Made by a program: the position numbers and the translations under genes. The notes under the pieces are model-generated. The model was not told the origin of the DNA, did no database searches, and saw only the letters and a program-made list of their open reading frames with translations. From the NCBI RefSeq assembly GCF_000427405.1, contig NZ_KE386491.1, positions 355,001 through 419,000 of the forward strand: a stretch of 64,000 nt of DNA, written 5' to 3'. Positions 36,600 to 45,242 of the stretch are shown here, piece after piece (position 1 is the first letter of the stretch; every line of letters starts with the position of its first letter). The stretch comes from Flectobacillus major DSM 103. GTDB taxonomy: Bacteria; Bacteroidota; Bacteroidia; Cytophagales; Spirosomataceae.

Positions 36600-37154
36600 A
36601 TTTAGTACTTTAAACGTTATGCGTTAATGGGTTGTTAAACGTTGCTCGTTAGGGCTCAATAATAGAGAACTTTGCCGATGAAACCCCAAACGAGATAGAT
36701 ATTCTGCACAAAAGAAACGCAAAATAATGATAATACTTTGTAATATCAAAATAGCTTCTTATCATCTTGTTGTTTAGAAGCTATGAAATGGTATTTTAAT
36801 GCTTTATTTTTTGTTAATTTTGTTATTTACTTTTGAAGTACAAAAAGTTATATAAAATATATAATTGACTGATATTCAGGTTTTTGTTATTGTGGAGGTC
36901 GTGTTTGATAAGGTTTCAGGCGAATAAACCGATTTTTGTCAGAATTATGAATCTTATAGCTGAAAAATTAATATATAGCTGTTACTTCCTATCTGTTTTT
37001 CAGTCTTTTATAATAACCTAAGTGTATTCCTGTGATTTATCTGTATTTACAGAAGTTTATTAGAACTTATTTATAGAATGTTTAAAGTGGTAGAAAGGAT
37101 CTTGAATCTGCTTTGATGGTGGTTGCTTGATGTTTTATGCTGCGAAGGGTACTA
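36600..37154. other. Intergenic region without a visible gene
   Basis: About 550 bp of AT-rich DNA between the divergent PpiD-like gene and the small FecR-like frame. It holds their control regions; no RNA gene or strong hairpin was found. Confidence 0.5.
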
Positions 37155-37388
37155 ATGCTAAAAATTAAATATACCTTATTGGTAAGGCACTTTGATGGTA
37201 AGACTTCAAGTGATGAGGACATCGAGATAAATCGATGGCTAGATGAGAATATTACCAATTTTTTGACTTATAAACGTTTGAAAGGGGTTTGGAAGAAAGC
37301 CATTTCGCCAGTATCAGCTCAAGAAATAAAGGAAGAACAACTTGCTTGGAAAGGTATTATTCAAAAAATATTGAAAGAAGATACTTGA
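37155..37388 (+). CDS. Short FecR-type anti-sigma N-terminal fragment
   Basis: A 77-residue protein if started at the ATG at 37155, which has GAAGGG 8 nt upstream; a start at 37137 adds six residues. The layout LLVRHFDGKTSSDEDIEINRWL followed by Y-L--VWKKA resembles the N-terminal cytoplasmic domain of FecR-family anti-sigma factors. The membrane segment and periplasmic FecR domain are absent, and no sigma factor gene lies beside it. It stops 7 bp before the MITE-like copy 2, so it may be a remnant of a longer gene. Confidence 0.5.
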   Translation: MLKIKYTLLVRHFDGKTSSDEDIEINRWLDENITNFLTYKRLKGVWKKAISPVSAQEIKEEQLAWKGIIQKILKEDT

Positions 37389-37395
37389 TATATAA

Positions 37396-37556
37396 ACATG
37401 AGTCATTCCGAATATTGAGAACAAACAAGGCGGTCGAAAAACTAATTTCGACCGCCTTGTTTGATTAATAGCACGATGATCTACCTCGTGAATCCCCATA
37501 AATACAAACAAGAGGTCTTTATTTTAAATTATTCCAAAATTCAGGATGACTCTTGT
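37396..37556. mobile_element. MITE-like repeat, copy 2
   Basis: 161 bp, bounded by ACATGAGTC (37396-37404) and GACTCTTGT (37548-37556), with similarity to copy 1 (5421-5710) in the ends and in the core CACGATGATCTACCTCGTG. It carries a long GC-rich hairpin, CAAGGCGGTCGAAA with TTTCGACCGCCTTG around a 6-nt loop, that can end transcription of argD. No transposase is present. Confidence 0.65.
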
Positions 37557-37563
37557 TTTGTTT

Positions 37564-38688
37564 TTAGGCTTTTATTACTTTTTGTAAAGCCTCAAAAAAT
37601 CTATCACATTCAGTTTGTGCGAGGGCTAGGCTTGGCAACAAACGTAGTGTGTTTTTGCCTGCATATCCACAGAATATATGATGCTCAAAAAGAAGTGCGT
37701 CTCTGATTGCATCAACGGGCTGTTCAAATTCAATACCAATCATCAAACCTCGTCCTCTGAGTTCTTTGATACCGTTTATAGATTGAAGGTTGGTCATTAA
37801 GTAATCACCTATAGTAGCTGCATTTTCAATCAAGTTTTCGTTTTTCATGACATCCAAAACTGCCACAGCGGCTGCACAAGCCAAATGATTGCCGCCAAAA
37901 GTAGTACCCAACATCCCAAATTTGGCTTGAAATTTAGGAGAAATCAGTACTCCACCTATTGGGAAGCCATTACCCATACCCTTGGCTGTAGTAATGAGGT
38001 CGGGGTGAATATTGGCAAATTGGTGTGAAAAGAACTTGCCCGAACGCCCATATCCACATTGAACAGAGTCGAGGATAAGTAATGCTCCTGTTTTGTCACA
38101 AATTTCACGGGCAGCTTTCAAAAATGCTTCAGATGCTACTTGAATACCCCCAACGCCTTGAATACCTTCTACGATAACAGCACAAGTTTCGTCATTGACA
38201 TTGTTTTGAAGTGCCTCAACATCGTTGAAGGGTAAAAATGTAACATGGTCTGAATAGTTTACTGGTGCTACAATTGCTTTGTTGTCGGTAACAGCTACCG
38301 CACCAGCGGTTCTGCCATGAAAAGCTTTTGTGAAAGCAACTACTTTTTTTCGTCCGTTATAGAACGATGCTGTTTTCAAGGCATTTTCGTTGGCTTCCGC
38401 TCCTGAATTACACAAGAAGAGAGCATAGTCTTCATACCCCGATAGTTTGCCTAGCTTATCGGCTAATTCCTCTTGGATAGGAATTTTCACAGAATTAGAA
38501 TAGAAGCCAATATTGTTGAGCTGATGTGTTAGTTTTTCTACATAATATGGATGCGAATGACCGATAGAAATTACGGCATGGCCACCATATAAATCAAGGT
38601 ATTCAACCCCGTTTTTATCCCATAAATAGCTTCCTTTAGCTTTTACGGGTTCAATATCGTATAATGGGTAAACATTAAATAGATTCAT
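37564..38688 (-). CDS. argD: Acetylornithine aminotransferase-type PLP enzyme
   Basis: A 374-residue fold-type I class III aminotransferase when started at the ATG at 38688; a longer frame overlaps the upstream gene and was not used. GSYLWDKNGVEYLDLYGGHAV opens the fold, and LCNSGAEANENALK near 92-105 and the PLP lysine in TTAKGMGNGFPIGGVL near 229-244 are clear. In this arginine cluster it most likely makes N-acetyl- or N-succinyl-ornithine. The rest of the expected set (argB, argF, argE, argH) does not follow. Confidence 0.9.
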   Translation of the reverse strand: MNLFNVYPLYDIEPVKAKGSYLWDKNGVEYLDLYGGHAVISIGHSHPYYVEKLTHQLNNIGFYSNSVKIPIQEELADKLGKLSGYEDYALFLCNSGAEANENALKTASFYNGRKKVVAFTKAFHGRTAGAVAVTDNKAIVAPVNYSDHVTFLPFNDVEALQNNVNDETCAVIVEGIQGVGGIQVASEAFLKAAREICDKTGALLILDSVQCGYGRSGKFFSHQFANIHPDLITTAKGMGNGFPIGGVLISPKFQAKFGMLGTTFGGNHLACAAAVAVLDVMKNENLIENAATIGDYLMTNLQSINGIKELRGRGLMIGIEFEQPVDAIRDALLFEHHIFCGYAGKNTLRLLPSLALAQTECDRFFEALQKVIKA

Positions 38689-38728
38689 GATTGAATTATG
38701 GCTATTTCCCCGAAGGGATAACGTTCTT

Positions 38729-39580
38729 TTATTTATTTTTTTTGCCACCACCAATAGTGACTCCTAGTACGAAATAGTCTTCAAGATACCAGATACTTTG
38801 TTGAGCATAATCGCCGTCACGGCCTGTTGTGCGAATATCGTTTAGGCGTGCAAAGCCTCCTTTTATATCGTTACGAAGGAAAATTCGCCTCGAAATATCA
38901 AATTGAAGTCCTGCTTTTAGGGCCATACCATAGCCTGCTACATTCCAATAATTATTTTTTCCAACAGTGAAAAGGCGTACATCACTTCGGGGAACAATTG
39001 CCCCGATACTAGCACCCACCAGCCAATCAAGCCCCTGAACATCATTTTTGGCTTTCCAAATCCTATCGAAACGTTCGATGTCGACACTCGCAAAGTTAAA
39101 GCCATCTGTATGTTCAAATGTCAAAAAATCACTTGAGTTTACCTGAATAGGCTTACGGTCAAAAGTACCTACATACGCTGGGTTTACTTGAATAGCAGGG
39201 TTTGAAACTTGTGCCGAAATTGTTCCAGAAATGGTACTTTGCTGGTCGTTTACCATCACGTATTTCATGTGGTCCCAACCGATTGAAATAGCCCAGTGGT
39301 CGTTGAAGAAATAACCACCCCTAAAGTTAAATTGAGGAATCGAAAACAACGCAGGGTCGTAATATTCTTTTCCAAATGGGGTAGGTGCATCTTTGGCTAC
39401 AACATCATGAAGGGTAAAGTCATAGCCTTGGCCAACAAATCGAATATCCGACTTGGCGTAAGTTGAGCGGTTGTATCCCCAATAAATAAATCCTTGTCCC
39501 TTGCGACTGTAAGGTTTTTTGGCTTGTGAAAATCCTAGGCTAGGCAATAAAATTCCTAATAGGATGATTAACTTTTTCAT
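38729..39580 (-). CDS. Secreted outer-membrane beta-barrel-like protein inside the arginine cluster
   Basis: A 283-residue protein with a signal peptide (KKLIILLGILLPSLGFSQA, 2-20) and many short beta-prone, aromatic-rich segments (FIYWGYNRSTYAK near 31-43, NFRGGYFFNDHWAISIGWDHMKY near 89-111). This resembles outer-membrane beta-barrel proteins of Bacteroidota. It lies between argC and argD on the same strand, with 40- to 50-bp gaps, so it should be co-transcribed. A role in arginine synthesis is not obvious. Confidence 0.72.
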   Translation of the reverse strand: MKKLIILLGILLPSLGFSQAKKPYSRKGQGFIYWGYNRSTYAKSDIRFVGQGYDFTLHDVVAKDAPTPFGKEYYDPALFSIPQFNFRGGYFFNDHWAISIGWDHMKYVMVNDQQSTISGTISAQVSNPAIQVNPAYVGTFDRKPIQVNSSDFLTFEHTDGFNFASVDIERFDRIWKAKNDVQGLDWLVGASIGAIVPRSDVRLFTVGKNNYWNVAGYGMALKAGLQFDISRRIFLRNDIKGGFARLNDIRTTGRDGDYAQQSIWYLEDYFVLGVTIGGGKKNK

Positions 39581-39629
39581 TATATTATGTTGTTGAGAGT
39601 AAATTAGGTTTGTAAGCTATGAAGGCTTC

Positions 39630-40589
39630 CTAGAAACCAACACTTTTTAGGTTTAATCCAGTTCGTTCTGGTAACCCAAAAATAAGATTCATATTTTGCA
39701 CGGCTTGTCCCGATGCTCCTTTGGTAAGGTTGTCAATAATACTTGTTATCAACAAATTACCATTGTGCACTTCTAAATGAAGTAACGCTTTGTTGGTATT
39801 TACCACCTGCTTTACATCAATAGCCGAGTGGCTTACGGTAGTAAATGGATGGCCAGCATAGTAATTTTGATAAAGGGTTTTGGCTTCTTCTAATGTTCCA
39901 TCAAATCGGGTATATACATTGGCCATAATACCACGAGTAAAATTGCCACGGTAAGGAATAAAATTGATGGCTTGGTCAAACCCATTTTGGAGTTCATTGA
40001 CTGTCATCCCGATTTCGGTAAGATGTTGGTGCGTAAAAGCCTTATAAATAGAGATATTATTGTTTCTCCATGAAAAATGACTTGTTGCTGAAAGTGATTG
40101 TCCTGCACCCGTAGAACCCGTCACCGCCGAAATATGAATAGCATCTTGAACTAAGCCAGCGGCAGCTAAAGGCAAAAGAGCTAGTTCGATAGAGGTTGCA
40201 AAACACCCAGGGTTGGCAATATGATGAGCTGTTTTGATTTTGTCACGTTGTAGTTCTGCCAAACCATATACAAAGCCTTCCGACTGGTCACGATAATCTG
40301 TACTAAGGTCGATAATTTTTAGTGCTTTAAAAGCAGGGTTGGCTTCTAAAAATTTTTTCGACTCGCCATGGCCTGAACATAAAAACACAACATCGATATT
40401 GGTATGTAAATCGTCAGAAAAAGTTAACTCTGTATCGCCTAGCAAATCGGTATGCGTTGCATAAACAGGTTTTCCGACCTGTGATTTTGAGTTGACATAG
40501 GTTATCTCAACATTGGGGTGGTTAATCAAAATTCGTAGTAGTTCGCCTCCTGTATAGCCTGCTCCACCAATAATACCTACTTTAATCAT
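39630..40589 (-). CDS. argC: N-acetyl-gamma-glutamyl-phosphate reductase
   Basis: A 319-residue ArgC from the ATG at 40589; the longer frame adds 17 unconserved residues. The NADP-binding start IKVGIIGGAGYTGGELLRIL and the catalytic NPGCFATS near 126-133 are plain. HHxLTEI-like HQHLTEIGM near 189-197 completes the site. It reduces the acyl-glutamyl phosphate to the semialdehyde in arginine synthesis. Downstream of argG with an 85-bp gap. Confidence 0.96.
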   Translation of the reverse strand: MIKVGIIGGAGYTGGELLRILINHPNVEITYVNSKSQVGKPVYATHTDLLGDTELTFSDDLHTNIDVVFLCSGHGESKKFLEANPAFKALKIIDLSTDYRDQSEGFVYGLAELQRDKIKTAHHIANPGCFATSIELALLPLAAAGLVQDAIHISAVTGSTGAGQSLSATSHFSWRNNNISIYKAFTHQHLTEIGMTVNELQNGFDQAINFIPYRGNFTRGIMANVYTRFDGTLEEAKTLYQNYYAGHPFTTVSHSAIDVKQVVNTNKALLHLEVHNGNLLITSIIDNLTKGASGQAVQNMNLIFGLPERTGLNLKSVGF

Positions 40590-40673
40590 GGTTATAAAAA
40601 TTAAATGCTGCGATAATTTTCCTTGCATAGCTAACGCCAAACAGAGGATTTACCGCAGCATATTTATCTATTA

Positions 40674-41870
40674 TTAATTAGCTAAATCTGTAACTTTTCT
40701 GTGAATCATTGTTTGGTTAGAAACGATTTTTGAGAAACCTCGTACGTCGTCGCCACTCCAAGCGTTGTTCATTTCGCCATAAGAGCCAAATACAGAAGAC
40801 ATCAAATCGTATTTAGATTCAATACCTACAACAAAGTAGCGATATGGGGCTAAGTGGATTTCAACAATACCCGAAACATTGTCTTGAGTATCAGCCAAGA
40901 AGGTTTCAAAGTTACGCATTACGGGCTCTAGAAATTGGCCTTCATGCAACATTGTACCGTACATTTCAGCAATGTTTTGTTTCCAGTAAAGCTGTTGTTT
41001 GGTCAAGGTATGTTTTTCTAACAAATGGTGAGCCTTGATTATCAACAAAGGAGCGGCAGCTTCAAATCCAACACGCCCTTTAATACCAATAATTGTATCA
41101 CCTACGTGAATATCCCTACCAACTCCATAAGGAGCAGCAATATCTGTCAATTTTCTGATAGCTGCTACAGGAGAAAGCGTTTCGCCATTGATGCCTACTA
41201 ATTGACCTTTTTCAAAATGCAACTTCACACTTTCTTCGCCAGTTTTGGTTACTTGCGTTGGCCAAGCTTCTTCTGGCAAATAGCCATTAGAGGTAAGAGT
41301 TTCTTTTCCACCAACCGAAGTCCCCCAAAGTCCTTTGTTGATAGAATAAGCAGCTTTGTGCCATTCTCTCACAACGCCTTTACCTTTCAAATAGTCAATT
41401 TCAGCCTCACGAGAAAGTTTTAGGTCACGGATAGGCGTGATAATTTCAACATCGGGCGTAAGAATTCTGAAAACTACATCAAATCGTACTTGGTCGTTAC
41501 CTGCTCCTGTACTACCGTGTGCAATGGCCTTTGCTCCGATTTTGTTGGCATATTCAGCTACAGCAGTTGCTTGGAATACCCGTTCTGCCGAAACCGACAA
41601 AGGGTAAGTGTTGTTTTTGAGCACATTACCATAAACCATGTAACGGATACAATCGTTGTAATACTTCTCAACAACGTCTAAAGCTACGTGCGAGGCAACA
41701 CCCAAACCATAAGCTTTTTGTTCAATGTCTTTTAATTCTTCTTCTGAAAAACCGCCTGTGTCAACCAAGGCCGAATGCACTTCAAAACCACGGTCTTCAG
41801 ATAAATACTTGACACAGAAAGAGGTATCTAGTCCTCCAGAAAATGCTAATAATACTTTAGGTTTACTCAT
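40674..41870 (-). CDS. argG: Argininosuccinate synthase
   Basis: A 398-residue protein joining citrulline and aspartate with ATP. The PP-loop SKPKVLLAFSGGLDTS opens it. Later motifs include AHGSTGAGNDQVRFD near 116-130 and the YSINKGLWG stretch near 177-185. A start three codons upstream (41879) is also possible. It is the first clearly biosynthetic gene of the arginine run, downstream of a GNAT gene. Confidence 0.97.
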   Translation of the reverse strand: MSKPKVLLAFSGGLDTSFCVKYLSEDRGFEVHSALVDTGGFSEEELKDIEQKAYGLGVASHVALDVVEKYYNDCIRYMVYGNVLKNNTYPLSVSAERVFQATAVAEYANKIGAKAIAHGSTGAGNDQVRFDVVFRILTPDVEIITPIRDLKLSREAEIDYLKGKGVVREWHKAAYSINKGLWGTSVGGKETLTSNGYLPEEAWPTQVTKTGEESVKLHFEKGQLVGINGETLSPVAAIRKLTDIAAPYGVGRDIHVGDTIIGIKGRVGFEAAAPLLIIKAHHLLEKHTLTKQQLYWKQNIAEMYGTMLHEGQFLEPVMRNFETFLADTQDNVSGIVEIHLAPYRYFVVGIESKYDLMSSVFGSYGEMNNAWSGDDVRGFSKIVSNQTMIHRKVTDLAN

Positions 41871-41965
41871 TGGTTTCATTTGTATGAATCGGCTTACGGT
41901 ACGGTTCGTCGCAAAAACGATTCAAAACATTTATATTATCAAATAACACTTCAATTAATGCTTGA

Positions 41966-42676
41966 TTATACTGCTTCTCTTTTGAGTTTGCGGTCTTTTA
42001 GTCTTTCTCCCATTTTCAAAAACATCTTTTCTTTGATAGACTTCAGGCGTTCAAGTACCTTAACGTCTTTCAAGAAATTCCATTTCTCATGTTCTGTTTC
42101 TTGGATGGTAGCCACAGACGCTTCTTCCTGAGCTTTTTTGCCCCACTCAGGGTCAAAAATCATGCCTGTACACAAGCAGTGCTTACGGCCAGTACGGCTC
42201 AAAACGTCGTAGTTGACACACGACTGACAGCCTTTCCAGAAAGCATCATCTACAGGAAGTTCGCTGAAAGTGGTAGGCTCGTACCCAAGTTCAGAGTTAA
42301 TTTTCATGACAGCCAACGAGGTAGTAATACCAATGATTTTGGCGTCAGGATATTTGCTTCTCGACAGCTCAAAGGCCTTGGCTTTTACGGCTTTGGCTAC
42401 GCCAAATTTTCTCCATTCGGGTTTTACAATCAAACCAGAGTTGGCCACGAATTTGCCGTGTTCCCACGTTTCGATATAACAAAAACCTACAAATTGCCCT
42501 TCGGTATCGATAGCAATAATAGCTTTTCCTTCGTTGATTTTATCACGTAAGTACTGAGGTGAACGCTTAGCGATACCTGTACCACGAGCTTTGGCGGATT
42601 CTTCCATTTCGAGGCATATAGCCTCTGCCAGATGTAAATGTTCAGCGGATGCGACCTGAACTGAGTATTGATTCAT
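41966..42676 (-). CDS. GNAT acetyltransferase with a cysteine cluster, first gene of the arginine run
   Basis: A 236-residue protein. The GNAT fold covers about 5-160: GFCYIETW (beta strand), then NSGLIVKPEWRKFGVAKAVK (acetyl-CoA site). After it comes a Cys cluster, CQSC ... C-LC at about 170-190, which could bind a metal, then a Lys/Glu-rich tail. Its place before argG suggests that it makes N-acetylglutamate or a related acyl-glutamate, the first step of the pathway (inference from context). Confidence 0.8.
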   Translation of the reverse strand: MNQYSVQVASAEHLHLAEAICLEMEESAKARGTGIAKRSPQYLRDKINEGKAIIAIDTEGQFVGFCYIETWEHGKFVANSGLIVKPEWRKFGVAKAVKAKAFELSRSKYPDAKIIGITTSLAVMKINSELGYEPTTFSELPVDDAFWKGCQSCVNYDVLSRTGRKHCLCTGMIFDPEWGKKAQEEASVATIQETEHEKWNFLKDVKVLERLKSIKEKMFLKMGERLKDRKLKREAV

Positions 42677-43272
42677 TGAATGATAGCGATAGCGTTAACC
42701 TGCTACGGTTCAAGGAGTTGGTTCGAAAAATAATAAGATAAATAAGGATAACCAGACGGCTTACCACATAGGTAGGCAAAAGAAGATATAGGGGTCAAAC
42801 CCTAAAAAAGAATGGTCGCCTGCGTAAAGACGCAGCGGGTTCAATAATGATATGTAAAAAAATATTTTTCACTGGAATGATATGCTTGTTTTGCTTTGTG
42901 AAATTCTCAAGTTTGCTAACAAACTCGATTATTTTTTTATAAATACTTGACGACCTTTTGTATATTGTTGACTCGTAAAATTTAAAATCGTGCAAAGTTT
43001 ACCAAAACTAAATGTAAGATGCAAGAGTTTTTTTGAATAGTTTGTAGTTTTACTCATAACACGATGCCTTGAAGCGTATAAATCACTACTTTTTTGTATT
43101 TATTTGATGATATATGTAAGGATTTGTTTAATTGAATGACATAAAAAGTTTGCCCCTTTTTAGTTTGGATTATTAGCAATTATTAAGTAAAATTGATAGA
43201 TTATAAGTTTGCTCCTGTTGGTGCTACAAGCTGCCTAATAGGATTTTTATGAAAATATAATACCGATATTAT
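42677..43272. other. Divergent intergenic region
   Basis: About 600 bp between the arginine run and aat. A small hairpin CTGCG-TAAAGA-CGCAG lies near 42823-42838 in the probable leader of the GNAT gene. No arginine riboswitch or leader peptide could be recognised. A TAGTTTTG box on the minus strand (43003-43010) is a possible -7 element with no good partner. Confidence 0.4.
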
Positions 43273-43899
43273 ATGAATGAATTGACGGCAAATGACCTTA
43301 TGTATGGTTATATGAATGGAATTTTTCCTATGGCTGATACAGACGGAACATTGTATTGGTATTCGCCCGACCCTCGTGCTATTATACCAATAGATACTTA
43401 TAAACCTCCTAAATCCCTCAAACCCATTCTTAATAAGCATCTGTTCGATATAAAAATCAATGCCGATTTTAATGCTGTGATGAGGCACTGTGCTTCGCCT
43501 AGAAATGGTGAACCCGAAACCTGGATTTCGGAAGAAATCATACAGGCTTATTGTGAGCTACACAATAAAGGAATGGCCTATTCGGTAGAGGCTTATCGCA
43601 ACGACCTACTTGTAGGAGGGTTGTATGGTGTAGCTATTGGTGGGGTGTTTTTTGGTGAGTCGATGTTTTATCTTGAACCCAATTCGTCTAAAGTGGCTTT
43701 TCATTATTTGATGGAAAATCTCAAGAAACAAGGTTATATACTATTAGATACTCAATTTATCAACGACAATGTTAGGCGATACGGTGCTATCGAAATACCT
43801 CGTGCCGAGTATATCAAATTGCTTAAAAAGGGATTAGATATGTCATGCTCTTTTATTGATACGCCTTTTTCGGAATTGTTTTACCAAAAAATAGAATAA
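43273..43899 (+). CDS. aat: Leucyl/phenylalanyl-tRNA--protein transferase
   Basis: A 208-residue Aat, which adds Leu or Phe to N-terminal Arg or Lys of proteins marked for ClpSP (N-end rule). The family signature YGYMNGIFPMAD near 14-25 and WYSPDPRAIIP near 32-42 is complete, and VGGLYGVAIGGVFFGESMF near 115-133 forms the catalytic core. Start and length fit the family. Confidence 0.96.
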   Translation: MNELTANDLMYGYMNGIFPMADTDGTLYWYSPDPRAIIPIDTYKPPKSLKPILNKHLFDIKINADFNAVMRHCASPRNGEPETWISEEIIQAYCELHNKGMAYSVEAYRNDLLVGGLYGVAIGGVFFGESMFYLEPNSSKVAFHYLMENLKKQGYILLDTQFINDNVRRYGAIEIPRAEYIKLLKKGLDMSCSFIDTPFSELFYQKIE

Positions 43900-44024
43900 A
43901 TCCTAAGTTTTGGAGCAAATGAAGTTTGAGCAAAATCTACAGCCTATTTCTTTTATCCCTGACTTTCCTGTAAGCTTCTCGGCAGTTTTTGGCAATGTCT
44001 ATATTTTTTCATGAGGTGATTGTC

Positions 44025-44032
44025 TATCTTTG
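44025..44032 (+). promoter_or_regulatory. Probable -7 element of proB
   Basis: TATCTTTG fits TAnnTTTG. No clear TTG was found 20 nt upstream. It supports a proB start downstream at 44158. Confidence 0.4.
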
Positions 44033-44157
44033 CAATAGATTATTCTGAATCTATGACGCTATTACTTTTTGTTTACTGTAATGCTGTCAAGTGGGCTATA
44101 CAAGCCGTTTTTCTTGTAATAATCGTATCAATTCATGAGAAGATTAATACCAATGTA

Positions 44158-45192
44158 ATGTCAAAACCAATATTAGTTATCAAATTCGGAACGGCTTCTA
44201 TTACGCATAAAAATGGGGAGTTGAATGAAGCTATTTTACAAGAAATTGCAAGACAGGTAGCTGTGCTACACGAAAATTATCATATCGTATTGGTGTCTTC
44301 GGGGGCAGTAGGAGCAGGCAAAAGCTTTATCAAAGAATACAAAGGCACAATTACTGAGCGAAAGGCTGCTGCTGCCATCGGTAATCCTTTGCTTTTGGCC
44401 AAATACACTCGCTATTTTGCTGAATATGATATTGCGATTGCCCAAAGTTTGTGCGAACGCCAGCATTTTGCCAATCGTAACCAATTTTTACAACTCAAAG
44501 AAACATACCAAGAACTCTGGGACAATGGCATTATTCCTATTGCTAATGAAAATGACGTGGTAAGTAATTTGGAACTGAAATTTTCTGATAATGACGAATT
44601 GGCTACTTTGATAGCTACAGGTTTTGGGGCTTCGGCTTTGCTATTGTGTACTTCTGTAGGAGGGCTTTTAGACGATAACAAACAGATTATCCCTTTTATT
44701 GAACAAATAGACGAGCGAATTTTGGGTTTTGTCGATACCGATAAATCGGCACTGGGCTTGGGTGGAATGGTTTCTAAACTTAACTACACTCGTTTGGCTA
44801 CTCGTATGGGTATCAAAGTTGTGATTTTTGGAATGTCGCCTGAAAATGGTATTATTGAGGCAGTAGCTGAAAAAATAGGAACAGTGTTTGCTCCACAAGA
44901 GGTAAGTTTGTCGGCTCGACAAAAATGGTTGGGCAGTGGGAGTGTTATTGCTGGCAAAGTAACTGTAGACGACGGTGCTGTTAATGCTTTGAACAAAAGA
45001 AAAAGTCTTTTAGCGGTAGGAATCCAAACGGTGTCTGGTGAATTTGAGCGTGGTGAAGTTTTTGAAATTCTCGACGAAGAGCGAAGTGTGATTGGAATAG
45101 CTCGTGCTAGAGAGTCATCGGTGGTGATTGCTCAGAATTTGAAAACCCAAAATTTTGAAGTAGCCAATGCCGACGATATTGTGCTTTTATAA
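44158..45192 (+). CDS. proB: Glutamate 5-kinase
   Basis: A 344-residue amino-acid kinase starting proline synthesis. The start at 44158 was chosen because conserved sequence begins there (KPILVIKFGTASIT); an in-frame extension to 44020 would run across a probable promoter. SSGAVGAGK near 44-52 and the kinase motif SDNDELATLIA near 142-152 are present, and a C-terminal PUA domain is seen after about 265. proA is not adjacent. Confidence 0.95.
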   Translation: MSKPILVIKFGTASITHKNGELNEAILQEIARQVAVLHENYHIVLVSSGAVGAGKSFIKEYKGTITERKAAAAIGNPLLLAKYTRYFAEYDIAIAQSLCERQHFANRNQFLQLKETYQELWDNGIIPIANENDVVSNLELKFSDNDELATLIATGFGASALLLCTSVGGLLDDNKQIIPFIEQIDERILGFVDTDKSALGLGGMVSKLNYTRLATRMGIKVVIFGMSPENGIIEAVAEKIGTVFAPQEVSLSARQKWLGSGSVIAGKVTVDDGAVNALNKRKSLLAVGIQTVSGEFERGEVFEILDEERSVIGIARARESSVVIAQNLKTQNFEVANADDIVLL

Positions 45193-45197
45193 TATGG

Positions 45198-45231
45198 AAT
45201 AGGTCGCAAGTAGTAATTCTTGCGACCTATT
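45198..45231. terminator. Bidirectional terminator
   Basis: 13-bp perfect stem AATAGGTCGCAAG with CTTGCGACCTATT, 8-nt loop; between proB and the convergent sugar operon. Confidence 0.85.
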
Positions 45232-45242
45232 TTATGCCATTG

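Noticed and set aside
42795-42995. A 66-codon minus-strand frame in the arginine-aat gap
   Set aside because: Low-complexity translation and no start signal; probably chance.
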